Assembly: GCA_963702935.1 (NCBI GenBank)
Contig: OY969772.1
Coordinates: forward strand, 1,922,001 to 1,986,000
DNA: 64,000 bases
Reading direction: 5' to 3'
Source of the DNA: DAOTWA01 sp963702935
GTDB taxonomy: Bacteria > Chloroflexota > Anaerolineae > Anaerolineales > Anaerolineaceae
A model generated the notes under the pieces. That model saw only the letters and a program-made list of their open reading frames with translations, was not told where the DNA came from and ran no database searches. The position numbers were made by a program, and so were the translations under genes. Shown one piece after another: positions 48,853 to 57,059 of this stretch; position 1 is the first letter of the stretch; every line of letters begins with the position of its first letter.

Positions 48853-49321
48853 ATTGGGAATTGTTGATTTTGGATCTAGCCACCAGACACTTTTAAAAGG
48901 GACGCGAACCTTCGGCGCGGATGAATGCGGATTTTATAATTTTACTGTCCCCAAAATGGGTGGTTTTTTGCAATTTTCTTCTTTTCCGCGTTTCACTTGC
49001 CCTGGCAGGCGGTGCCGGGTCTGTGCTCGTCCGCGTCCCATTCCTTAAAATTGTCAGGGGGCTAGATTTCGGATTACTGGGTTGAAGGACGGTATGGCGT
49101 TCTCATGTTTCCTTGACAGCCACTATGATCTGTGTCATCGCGAGCCCTGGGTGTTCTTCCCAGGGCGTGGCGATCTCAGGGCCGGCACCGAGATTGCTTC
49201 GTCGGGCAAAGAACGCCCTCCTCGCAATGACAACCTTTATTCTTGAGAACGCCATTTGAAGGACGGAAGGGAACCTGCTTTTTGATCCTGCTTGGATTAT
49301 AATTTCCCCGGCAGCTCCCCT
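48853..49321. other. Gene-poor spacer of about 470 bp with a TGTCATTGCGAG-type repeat
   Basis: No credible gene. From 49129 to 49245 lies an inverted relative of the 44219 repeat: GAGATTGCTTCGTCGGGCAA and CTCGCAATGACA near the right end. A TATAAT near 49300 may serve the next gene. Confidence 0.6.
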
Positions 49322-51064
49322 ATGATCACAAACACCCTTGGCATCCTCCTGCAAGTCCCGTTTTTCGTCGGTTTAGGTCTGCTGTTTCCCTGGCGTCCCG
49401 ATCGGAAGAGGCTCACCTTCGAGCGGTTGCTGCTGACCTTTTTCACGGGCTGGGGGCTGGCCATCGGCTTTTTGCAGCTCTGGCATTTCTTCTTCAAGGT
49501 AGACCTGCTCCCGCTGGGCCTGCTGGTCGCCGGGTCGCTCCTGGGCTGGGCATTGGCCCGCGCAGAAGTCGCCGCTTATTTCCGGAGTCTTCCCAAGAAA
49601 GAAGCTTTCTGGCTGGCAATCGTGGGGTTGGCGCCGGCGGTGATGATCGCCAACCACGTGATGTTTAGCACGCCCCAGGCCGACTTCGGGCTGTACCACC
49701 TGCAAGCGGTCACCTGGATCAACAGCTACGCCATCGTGCCCGGCCTGGGCAACCTGCACCACCGCCTGGCCTTCAATAACTCCAATTTCTTGTTGGCCGC
49801 GGCGCTCAACACGGGCTTCTTGAGCGGGCAGGCCTATTACCTCTCCAACACCGTTCTGGCTTACGTGATCGTCCTCTTGGGCGGCGCAGGGGTGTACAAC
49901 ACGATCTGCTCTAAAGATGGGCTGCTTTACCACGATTGGTACTACGCCTTGATGCTGCCTTTCGCCCTGTGGCAGACCGGCACGGCCTACGTGGTGGGTT
50001 TTTCCCCGGATTTTCCCGGATTTGTCCTGCAATTCGTTCTGGGCGGCGAGCTGCTGCGCCTGTTCGAGCTGGAGCTGGAAGCGGATGCGCTTCAAAGGCA
50101 GAGCCTGTATATCGTTTTGCTGGTGGCGGTGGGGCTGACGGTCAAGCTGAGCTCTGCCGGTTTCGGCTTCCTCATCCTGCTGGCGATCCTGGGCTTGTGG
50201 ATCGTGCGTTACAAATTCCCGCTTCGCCAGGCGGGCAGGTATTGGCTGAGCTGGGCAGGGGTGCTGGCGGCCTGGGTGGTTCCCTGGCTCGTCCGCAACC
50301 TGATTTTGAGCGGGTACCTGCTCTATCCTTCCACGATCATTTCCTTCCCTTTCCCGTGGACCATGCCGGATTACCTGGCGGCGCCGATCTCGGCGGGGAT
50401 CTCCAGTTGGGCGCGCACCCGCTCGGATACCATCCCGTATACCGCCAACTGGAGCTGGTTTCTGCAATGGTCCCACGATTTCGTCTACGAAGTTAAACAA
50501 GGCTTTGTGCTTTGCCTGGGATTGATGGCCGCCGGAGCCGGCTGGTTCGTGCTCTTCAGAAAGACGATCGTGAAGAATTGGAAGACCGCCACCACCGGTC
50601 TGGCAGCCCTGGCCGCCATCAGCCTGGCTTCTATCCTTTACTGGTTCATCCTGGCGCCGGACTACCGCTTTTCGGGCGCCGTCTTCTGGACCTTTTTGGT
50701 GAGCTTGATCCTGCTCGGCTACGACCTGGTGGCGGCGGCCGGCAAGGTGCGGCTGAATTCATGGGGGATTGTCTTCCTGCTGCTGGCGCTCACCTTCTGG
50801 ATCTCCCCCAACCATTTTTCCAAAGACCTCAGCCGCCAATACATCCTCACCCCGCCCAGCCTGGCGCAGGTGGCGGCCAAGGCCAGGCCAGCGGACACCT
50901 TGAGCAGCCGGACGACGGACTCCGGCCTGGTGGTCTATTTCCCCACCGTAGGGCCGGAATGCTGGAACTTCCCGCTGCCCTGCATCCCGCAGAATGATTA
51001 CAACCCCAAATTATCCCTGATCGTGCCCGGCAACTTGCAGGCGGGGTTCGAGATGGTGAAGTAG
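49322..51064 (+). CDS. Large polytopic membrane protein (GT-C-like)
   Basis: 580 residues from ATG 49322, about thirteen membrane helices. The loop after helix 4 contains ADFGLYHLQAVTWINSY and GLGNLHHRLAFNNSNFLL, with an Asp/His/Asn pattern seen in a family of uncharacterised proteins (LIC_10190 type, from memory) and in GT-C glycosyltransferases. A membrane-sugar or polymer enzyme is the best guess; no catalytic residue is proven. It is followed directly by repeat array B. Confidence 0.65.
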   Translation: MITNTLGILLQVPFFVGLGLLFPWRPDRKRLTFERLLLTFFTGWGLAIGFLQLWHFFFKVDLLPLGLLVAGSLLGWALARAEVAAYFRSLPKKEAFWLAIVGLAPAVMIANHVMFSTPQADFGLYHLQAVTWINSYAIVPGLGNLHHRLAFNNSNFLLAAALNTGFLSGQAYYLSNTVLAYVIVLLGGAGVYNTICSKDGLLYHDWYYALMLPFALWQTGTAYVVGFSPDFPGFVLQFVLGGELLRLFELELEADALQRQSLYIVLLVAVGLTVKLSSAGFGFLILLAILGLWIVRYKFPLRQAGRYWLSWAGVLAAWVVPWLVRNLILSGYLLYPSTIISFPFPWTMPDYLAAPISAGISSWARTRSDTIPYTANWSWFLQWSHDFVYEVKQGFVLCLGLMAAGAGWFVLFRKTIVKNWKTATTGLAALAAISLASILYWFILAPDYRFSGAVFWTFLVSLILLGYDLVAAAGKVRLNSWGIVFLLLALTFWISPNHFSKDLSRQYILTPPSLAQVAAKARPADTLSSRTTDSGLVVYFPTVGPECWNFPLPCIPQNDYNPKLSLIVPGNLQAGFEMVK

Positions 51065-51233
51065 GGGAACAGGCAATCAGGAATTGGGCAACCAGGGATC
51101 AGGTAATCAGGGATCAGGCAACCAGGGATCAGGCAACCAGGGATCAGGGTATCTGGCCGCCTGGTTGCCTGTTCGCCTGTTCTTTTCATCCCTCCTCCTT
51201 CCGCCTTCATCCTTGTTCTCTTGCCTGTTTCGG
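51064..51233. repeat. Array B of GATCAGG/CCTGATT repeats
   Basis: Units such as GGGCAACCAGGGATCAGG and AATCAGGGATCAGG, turning near 51150 into CGCCTGGTTGCCTGTTCGCC. It lies between the membrane protein and rpiA. Confidence 0.85.
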
Positions 51234-51283
51234 TCTAAAATGGGGCCATCCTCTTCGAATGGAGACCCCCGAATCGATCCGGT

Positions 51284-51993
51284 ATGTCGAACTCCCCCCA
51301 ACCTGACGTCGCACAATTCAAACAAGAAGCCGCGGAACACGCGGTGACGCTGATCGAGGCAGGCATGATCGTCGGCCTGGGCTCGGGCAGCACCACGCTC
51401 TTTGCCATCCGGCGCATCGGGCAGCTTTACCAGGCCGGCCGCCTGAAAGGCATCCTCGGGGTCCCACCTCGCTGGCCTCCGAAGGGGAAGCCCGGCGCCT
51501 GGGCATTCCCCTCACTACCCTGGCGGAGCATCCCCACATCGACTTCACCATCGACGGCGCCGACGAAGTCGATCCGCAGCTCAACCTGATCAAGGGGCTG
51601 GGCGGAGCGCTGCTGCGCGAGAAGATGGTGGCCCTGGCCAGCCGCCGCGAAGTGATCATCGTGGACGAGCGCAAGCTCTCCGCGCAGCTCGGCAGCCTGG
51701 CGCCCATACCGGTGGAAGTCGTCCCCTTTGCCTGGCAGGTGACCGGCCGCTATCTGGAAAGCCTGGGCGCACAGGTAAAGATGCGCCTCCAGCCGGACGC
51801 TGCGCCGTATACCACCGACCAGGGCAATTACATTCTGGATTGCGCCTTTGGGCCGCTGGAGCATCCCGCCGAGCTGGCCGCCCGCCTGAAAGCCCACACC
51901 GGCATCGTCGAGCACGGCCTCTTTCTGGGCCTGGCCACGGACGTGATCGTCGCCGGCCCCGCCGGCGTCCGCCAGTTGGTCAAGGAACAGTGA
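51284..51993 (+). CDS. rpiA: Ribose-5-phosphate isomerase A, one frameshift
   Basis: 236 residues after adding one base near 51461 (CCCACCTCG), which restores GVPTSLASEGEARRLGIPL. RpiA motifs: VGLGSGSTTLFA (phosphate loop), DFTIDGADEVDPQLNLIKG (catalytic Asp), GGALLREKMVA, VPVEVVPF-like PIPVEVVPF and the C-terminal GLFLGLATDVIVAG. It interconverts ribose-5-P and ribulose-5-P in the pentose phosphate pathway. This is one of the few deletion-type shifts in the window. Confidence 0.9.
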
Positions 51994-51997
51994 ACAG

Positions 51998-52122
51998 TGG
52001 GCAGGGATCAGGGATGAGGCAACCAGGGATTAGGGGTCAGGTAATCAGGTTGCCCAATTATCCGGATCCCTGATTACCTGATTGCCTCATCCCTGTTCTC
52101 CTCATCCCTCATCCCTCATCCT
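51998..52122. repeat. Array C of CAGGGATCAGG/CCTGATT repeats
   Basis: GTGGGCAGGGATCAGGGATG, AACCAGGGATTAGG, then CCTGATTACCTGATTGCC and CATCCCTCATCCTTCATCCC. It separates rpiA from the LLM oxidoreductase. Confidence 0.8.
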
Positions 52123-52998
52123 TCATCCCTCCGCCACTTCCGGGATCACTTCCTTCCCGATCGTCTCGATGTCCTTCACCTGCGGGGCGCCCGCCAGGTT
52201 GAAGATCACGTGCTGGAAGCCCAGCTTGCTCAACGTGCGGCAATGCTCCACCAACTGTTTGGCGCTCATCTGGCTAAAATTCGCCGTATCCAGCGCCGTC
52301 TTCTCGATCGCCTCGTAAGGCCGTCCGGCGGCCTCGCAGTGGCGCTTGAGCACGTCTAGCTTTTGGCTCAGCACGTCTTCTCCGGCGCGCGCGAACAGGT
52401 TGCAGGCGTCCGCGTAGCGCGCCACCAGGCGCAGGGTCTTTTGCTCGCCCGAGCCGCCGATGAGGATGGGCGGGTGCGGCTGGCTCAAAGGTCGCGGCAC
52501 GTTTAGCGTCTCGGCCAGGTGATAATGCTTGCCCTCGAAGGGCGCCACCTTCCCCGACCACATTTGCAGGACGATCTGCAAAGCCTCCTCCAGGCGCTCG
52601 AAGCGCTCCTTGAGGGGCGGGAAGGGCACGCCCAGGCCGTTCGATTCGCGCTCGTTCCAGGCCGCGCCGATGCCCAGGGTTGCCCGTCCGCCGGAGAGCA
52701 CGTCCAGGGTCGTGACGGTCTTGGCCAGCAGGCCGGGATAGCGGTAGATAACCCCGGTGACCATAGCGCCCAGCCGCGCGCGCTGCGTGTGCGCCGCCAT
52801 GAAGCTCAGCGCCGAATAGCTTTCCAGCATGGGCTCGTCCACCTGCCCGACGTTGCCGATCTGGAAAAAGTGATCCATGACCCACAGGCTGGCGAAGCCC
52901 AGCTCGTCGGCCCGCCCGGCCACCTCCGCCAGGCGCGGCCCGATGGCGGCTTCCCCGCCCGGCCAGGAAAAGTTAGGAATTTGTAAACCGATTTTCAT
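52123..52998 (-). CDS. LLM-class flavin oxidoreductase, F420-dependent type
   Basis: 291 residues. TIM-barrel LLM protein: MKIGLQIPNFSWPGGE, ADELGFASLWVMDHF, LGAMVTGVIYRYPGLLAKT, LGIGAAWNERESNGLG, PHPPILIGGSGEQKTLRL. This pattern is typical of F420-dependent probable oxidoreductases of actinobacteria and Chloroflexota; F420 versus FMN cannot be decided from sequence alone. The substrate is unknown. Confidence 0.88.
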   Translation of the reverse strand: MKIGLQIPNFSWPGGEAAIGPRLAEVAGRADELGFASLWVMDHFFQIGNVGQVDEPMLESYSALSFMAAHTQRARLGAMVTGVIYRYPGLLAKTVTTLDVLSGGRATLGIGAAWNERESNGLGVPFPPLKERFERLEEALQIVLQMWSGKVAPFEGKHYHLAETLNVPRPLSQPHPPILIGGSGEQKTLRLVARYADACNLFARAGEDVLSQKLDVLKRHCEAAGRPYEAIEKTALDTANFSQMSAKQLVEHCRTLSKLGFQHVIFNLAGAPQVKDIETIGKEVIPEVAEG

Positions 52999-53029
52999 GG
53001 GAAATACTCCTTGGAGTAAAAGAACTGAT

Positions 53030-53240
53030 GAGTAGAGATCAGGGATCAGGCGATAAGGCCATCAGGGAATCGGGCGATGAGGCAATCAGGTAATCAGGCG
53101 ACGAGGCAATCAGGCGATGAGGCAATCAGGAGACGAGGCAATCAGGTAATCAGGAAATCAGGCACCCGGCAGTCAGGCATCCTGATCGCCTGATCCCTAA
53201 TCCCTGATCGCCTGATTTCCTCATCCTTCCTCCTTCCTCC
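53030..53240. repeat. Array D of CAATCAGG/CCTGATT repeats
   Basis: GATCAGGCGATAAGGCC, CAATCAGGTAATCAGGCG and GACGAGGCAATCAGG units on the left; CCTGATCGCCTGATCCC and TCATCCTTCCTCC on the right. It lies between two minus-strand genes. Confidence 0.9.
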
Positions 53241-53241
53241 C

Positions 53242-53961
53242 TCATCCTTCCATATACTTCTCCGCCGGCTCCTCCTGGATGGCTTCCAGGATCTTGCCGG
53301 CCACGTATTCCGGGGGATCCACCACCACCCCGCTGGCCCCCTCCCGCTGGCGCTGGCGCATCCCCCGGTTCCCCAGCGAGTTGGCCCCAAAGTTGGTGGC
53401 CGTGCTCCTGGGCAGCACCGTGATGACGCGGATGTTGTCGCCCGCCAGCTCCACCCGCGCGGTCTGCGAGATCATGTTCAGGGCCGCCTTGGTCGAGGCG
53501 TAGCCCGCCAGGCCGGGGATGCTCATCTTCGACACCATCGAGCTGATGTTGACGATCAGACCTCCGCCCGCCTGGCGCATCTTGGGGATGGCGGCCTGCA
53601 TGGCGTACACCGGCCCAAACACGTTCAGGTCGATCACCTGGCGGAAGCTGTCCAGATCCAGGTCGGCGATGGCCCCGGCCACCGCCTGCCCGGCGTTGTT
53701 GATCAGCACGTCCAGGCGCCCGAAGCGTTCCCAGGCGCGCTCCACCATCTGCTCCACCTGCTGAGGATCGCGCATGTCGGTGGGGAAGACGGCCGCCTGG
53801 CGCCCCTGCCCGCGCAGCTCGCCGGCGAGCTTTTCCAGCTTGTCGGTAGAGCGCGCGGCCAGCGCCAATTGCGCCCCGGCCTCCGCCAGGCGGCGGGCGG
53901 TTGCCTCGCCGATCCCCTCCGAAGCGCCGGTAACGATCACGACTTTGTTTTGAATCTCCAT
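53242..53961 (-). CDS. Short-chain dehydrogenase/reductase
   Basis: 239 residues. Classical SDR: VIVTGASEGIGEATA (cofactor Gly-rich), ALAARS, LINNAGQAVAG, Ser in VNISSMVSK, YASTK (Tyr-Lys). NADP(H) use is suggested by the Arg after the second strand. The substrate is unknown; from context it could reduce small carbonyl compounds. Confidence 0.93.
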   Translation of the reverse strand: MEIQNKVVIVTGASEGIGEATARRLAEAGAQLALAARSTDKLEKLAGELRGQGRQAAVFPTDMRDPQQVEQMVERAWERFGRLDVLINNAGQAVAGAIADLDLDSFRQVIDLNVFGPVYAMQAAIPKMRQAGGGLIVNISSMVSKMSIPGLAGYASTKAALNMISQTARVELAGDNIRVITVLPRSTATNFGANSLGNRGMRQRQREGASGVVVDPPEYVAGKILEAIQEEPAEKYMEG

Positions 53962-54126
53962 GAGTAGGCTCCGTGATAAATGATTCGTTTCCCAGGAATA
54001 GTGCCCTGGGAAACGGGGGGTTCAGACAAACAAGACTTATTGTATCGCAAAAGGCTGGAAGGCGCGAATCGGGGAAGGGTGGAAATCGGGCGACCAGACG
54101 AACGGCGATAAAACCTTCGCAGCTTT

Positions 54127-54310
54127 GCCGTTCAAAGTTCAGAGATGCGCACGCAAAGACGCCAAGTTTTCTATAGAATCCTTTGCGCTCCTGGCGTCCT
54201 CTGCGGTTCAAGGCTTAGGGGCGGCACGCAAAGCCGCGAAACCGCAAAGTTTTTTAAGGTACTTTACGTTCTTTGCGCCCTTTGCGGTTCAAAGCCTTGC
54301 GGTTCAAAAC
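54127..54310. repeat. Tandem pair of CGCAAAG/CCTTTGCGG intergenic repeats
   Basis: Two units: GCACGCAAAGACGCCAAG ... TGGCGTCCTCTGCGGTTCAA and GCACGCAAAGCCGCGAAAC ... GCGCCCTTTGCGGTTCAAAG. Both are inverted repeats with an AT-rich centre and match the copies near 14.9, 16.2 and 33.6 kb. They are the main content of the 370-bp gap before the DinB-like gene. Confidence 0.75.
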
Positions 54311-54331
54311 AGGAATGCGCGCCCTCCGCGA

Positions 54332-54841
54332 TTACGCCTCTTTGCGGTAGGGCGTTTCGCCGATATTCCCCACGAACTGGGCCAGGCCCTGGTGCCCCAG
54401 CATCTGGCGCACCGCGCTGGCCTCGCCGGTGTGATACCAGTAATGATAGATGTTGCGATACAGCATGGTGCCCACGTTCTCCGGGTGCACCTTGCCGTTA
54501 TATTCGAGGAACGTCTCCAGCACGTCGGGGGTCAGCGTGTCCAGGTACTCGTCCGCCGCCGCCGTGATCTCCTCCCAGGCAGCCCGCATCTCCGCCAGGG
54601 AAGGCGTGCTGGCCGGGCGGCCCGTGCCCACCAGCTCGCGCAGCTCGGCGTGCAGGCTGCGTCCCTGCGCCCGGAAGATCCAGTAACTGCTCTCCTGGTT
54701 GGCCAGGTGGCCGACCATCCAGCTAATGCAGTTCATCGGCTCCAGGCGGCGGCGCGCGTCCTCCTCGCTCAGCCCCTCCAGGCAGCGCAGGAACTCGCTG
54801 CGCGTGAAACGCAATTGAACGACCAACGGATGAATGCTCAT
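54332..54841 (-). CDS. DinB-family protein (four-helix bundle, metal-dependent)
   Basis: 169 residues. Metal site His residues: WMVGHLANQESSYW, and a C-terminal YHYWYHTGEASAVRQMLGH. DinB/DUF664 proteins include mycothiol- and bacillithiol-dependent enzymes; here the specific partner is unknown. It starts with ATG 54841 and lies just downstream of the REP palindrome at 54930. Confidence 0.85.
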   Translation of the reverse strand: MSIHPLVVQLRFTRSEFLRCLEGLSEEDARRRLEPMNCISWMVGHLANQESSYWIFRAQGRSLHAELRELVGTGRPASTPSLAEMRAAWEEITAAADEYLDTLTPDVLETFLEYNGKVHPENVGTMLYRNIYHYWYHTGEASAVRQMLGHQGLAQFVGNIGETPYRKEA

Positions 54842-54929
54842 GCTTTGCCTCTCCTTTTCGCAAACTGGACGCCGGGGTCGAATCCCGACGACGGCGGTGT
54901 TCCTCTACTATATCATGAGTTCCCCAAGG

Positions 54930-55001
54930 GTAGGGGCGAAGCATTCGGAGATCAGCCCCCCTTGGGTGGACCGACTCGTCTTCCGAATGCTTCGCCCCTA
55001 C
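54930..55001. repeat. REP-type palindrome, intergenic copy
   Basis: 72 bp: GTAGGGGCGAAGCATTCGGA (54930-54949) and its exact complement TCCGAATGCTTCGCCCCTAC (54982-55001). It begins with GTAG, the tetranucleotide that REP-associated transposases recognise. A second 72-bp copy lies inside the adjacent RAYT gene (55420-55491). Confidence 0.9.
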
Positions 55002-55136
55002 TCGCCTTCCCACCAACGTCGGTGAGAGTTCAAACGGTCGGGCGCATCCCAGGCCACGCTCTGAAGGGCCGGCTGCTGATCTTCCAGTTCGTGATATCAG
55101 GTTGCCCCTACCCTCATGCCGGCCTATAATTCAGGC

Positions 55137-55718
55137 ATGTCCGCTCGCGGGGAAGATCCCCATGCCCAGCATAGCCGCCACTCCATCCGCCTGGAAGGAT
55201 ACGATTACTCCCAGGCCGGGGCCTACTTTGTCACGCTGGTGGCCAAAGATCGCGAGCTTGCCTTTGGCGCGATAAAAGATGACGAAATGCTCCTCAATCT
55301 TATAGGAAAATTGGTCGCCGTCCTTTGGCAGGCCCTTCCCCGGCATTTCCCCGTCTCATTGGACGAATGCATCCTCATGCCCAATCATTTCCACGGCATC
55401 GTGATCCTCTCCGACCCGCGTAGGGGCGAAGCATTCGGAGATCAAGCCCCCTTGGGCAGACCCTCTCGCCTTCCGAATGCTTCGCCCCTACCCCCTCGAG
55501 GCACCCAGCCGGGGTCTTTGGGCGCGATCGTCCAGAATTTCAAATCCGTCAGCACCCGGCGCATCAACGCCCTGCGAGGCACCCCCGGCGCGCCGGTCTG
55601 GCAACGCAATTATTATGAACACATCCTGTGGGATGAAAATGATCTGGCCCGCGTCCGGCGCTACATCGCAGACAACCCCCTGAGATGGGCCCTGGACAGG
55701 GAGAACCCTCTCGCGTAA
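55137..55718 (+). CDS. REP-associated tyrosine transposase (RAYT, Y1 HUH family)
   Basis: 193 residues. Single-domain HUH enzyme: SIRLEGYDYSQAGAYFVTLV, LMPNHFHGIVIL (His-x-His metal site) and RRYIADNP near the end, with a candidate catalytic Tyr in NYYEHILW. TATAAT (55125-55130) ends six bases before ATG 55137, so the message is probably leaderless; ATG 55116 lies before that box. Residues about 95-118 are encoded by a REP palindrome inserted in frame. It cuts and joins single-stranded DNA at REP sites and is thought to spread them. Confidence 0.9.
   Translation: MSARGEDPHAQHSRHSIRLEGYDYSQAGAYFVTLVAKDRELAFGAIKDDEMLLNLIGKLVAVLWQALPRHFPVSLDECILMPNHFHGIVILSDPRRGEAFGDQAPLGRPSRLPNASPLPPRGTQPGSLGAIVQNFKSVSTRRINALRGTPGAPVWQRNYYEHILWDENDLARVRRYIADNPLRWALDRENPLA
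55420..55491 (+). repeat. REP-type palindrome inside the RAYT coding sequence
   Basis: Same 20-base arms as the copy at 54930-55001 (55420-55439 and 55472-55491), also 72 bp and so exactly 24 codons, adding RRGEAFGDQAPLG-type residues without breaking the frame. Confidence 0.9.
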
Positions 55719-55986
55719 AGGACAAAGATGTAGATCGAGATTCTATCCCGGCGATAGTGCCCTTCCTATGTATAGCTACCTTAAACTGCAAATAAATTCA
55801 ATGGATCAATTTAGTCTATTTGTCTTATAATATAAGTATAGTAAGTTGGGATTCTCTTTGGAAATCAAGAAGACATTGAACAATTTGGGGGGATAGATCA
55901 ATTGTTGCAGAGCAACAAGCAGAAAAAGTTAGTCAAAAATCTCCAAGGTTTAACAGTTGATACAGATGGTTAAAAAGGGGCTCGCA
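55719..55986. other. Spacer where the low-GC island begins
   Basis: No gene. GC drops sharply after about 55760. A TATAAT (55826-55831) may be the -10 box for the next operon; no good -35 is seen. Confidence 0.5.
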
Positions 55987-57058
55987 ATGGACACCATCAC
56001 ACTACAAAGGGTCATTATACACAAAGTAGATCATATAAACTATGATAAAGCTCAGCTTTCTGATATGGAGTCTCCCATTTCAGAAGAGGTGGGGAGCTTT
56101 CTGCGAAAACATATCCTTAATAACCGTGAGCACAGATTTACTAGAAGCGCTGTTTTTCAAGAGGTTCCAACTGGTAACGCCTACCTCAGAACGATGTGTG
56201 ATTTTATTGTCGCTGATACCGACCAGTTCATTGACAGGAGCCGCGAAATTGCGTTACATCTTTTCGGTTCAATTGAAAATAGCAGAAACAAAAAGAATAT
56301 ATCTCCTGGCGACTTGGTCGTATGTACATTCAATGAGGAAAATTCGCCAAAATTAACCTGGGTTGCTCTTCTAAAGATGGATCCAGAAGATGGATTTGTC
56401 GGTGAGCGGGTTGAAGTCAACGGAAAAGTTCAAATTACATTGAAACGCGTGAAAGATGTCATACCAACCGGTGAGCTTCAAAAGTGCGCATTCGTATTAC
56501 CTCATGAATTACGGAACGAAAATTTGCATTTAAAGGTGCTTGATCAACAAGCGGCTCGGTATGGTATTAGAAGATTAGTCGCTTCTTTCTTCTTGCATGA
56601 TTTCCTACAGTGTAAGGTGCTGATAAATCCATCCGACCAAACTCGTATTTTTTTATACGGGAGTCTAGGACTGGTTAAAAGAAAGAGGGGAAGCTTGGAA
56701 TGAAGCCGATATTAATCGCTTCATAGAGCGTACTTATACAACAGTTCAAGATGAAAATGTAGATATTACTGAGTTTGCTCGGTCTGTAATTCCAACGGTT
56801 GAAGAACAAGATGAATACATCCATTATATGCGCCAACATGGGATGAAGGACCTAAGCTTTCTTCCAGATCCCAGAACACGTGACAGGCTAACCCAATATA
56901 CTTGGTTTGAAGGTGAGAATGGCCTCCTGGTTCGAATAAATCCAGATGCAATTGGAGAAGGAAGGACTTTATTTGAGGAATATAATCCGAATACAAACAC
57001 CTGGACAATTACATTGCGAACTCCAAAGTGGGCCAGAAAGACAAAGAGCAGAGCATAA
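55987..57058 (+). CDS. 37-kDa nucleoid-associated protein (NA37/NdpA/YejK-like), one frameshift
   Basis: 356 residues if one A in AAAA near 56678 is removed (giving VKERGEAWNEADINRF). The family pattern is clear at both ends: ITLQRVIIHKVDH near the start, and FLPDPRTRDRLTQYTW, GLLVRINPDAI, YNPNTNTWTITLRTPKW at the end. NA37 proteins bind DNA in Gram-negative nucleoids; in mobile islands they are often of unknown role. It is followed after one base by the membrane protein, so the two form a unit. Low GC and promoterless neighbours suggest transfer. Confidence 0.85.
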
Positions 57059-57059
57059 A

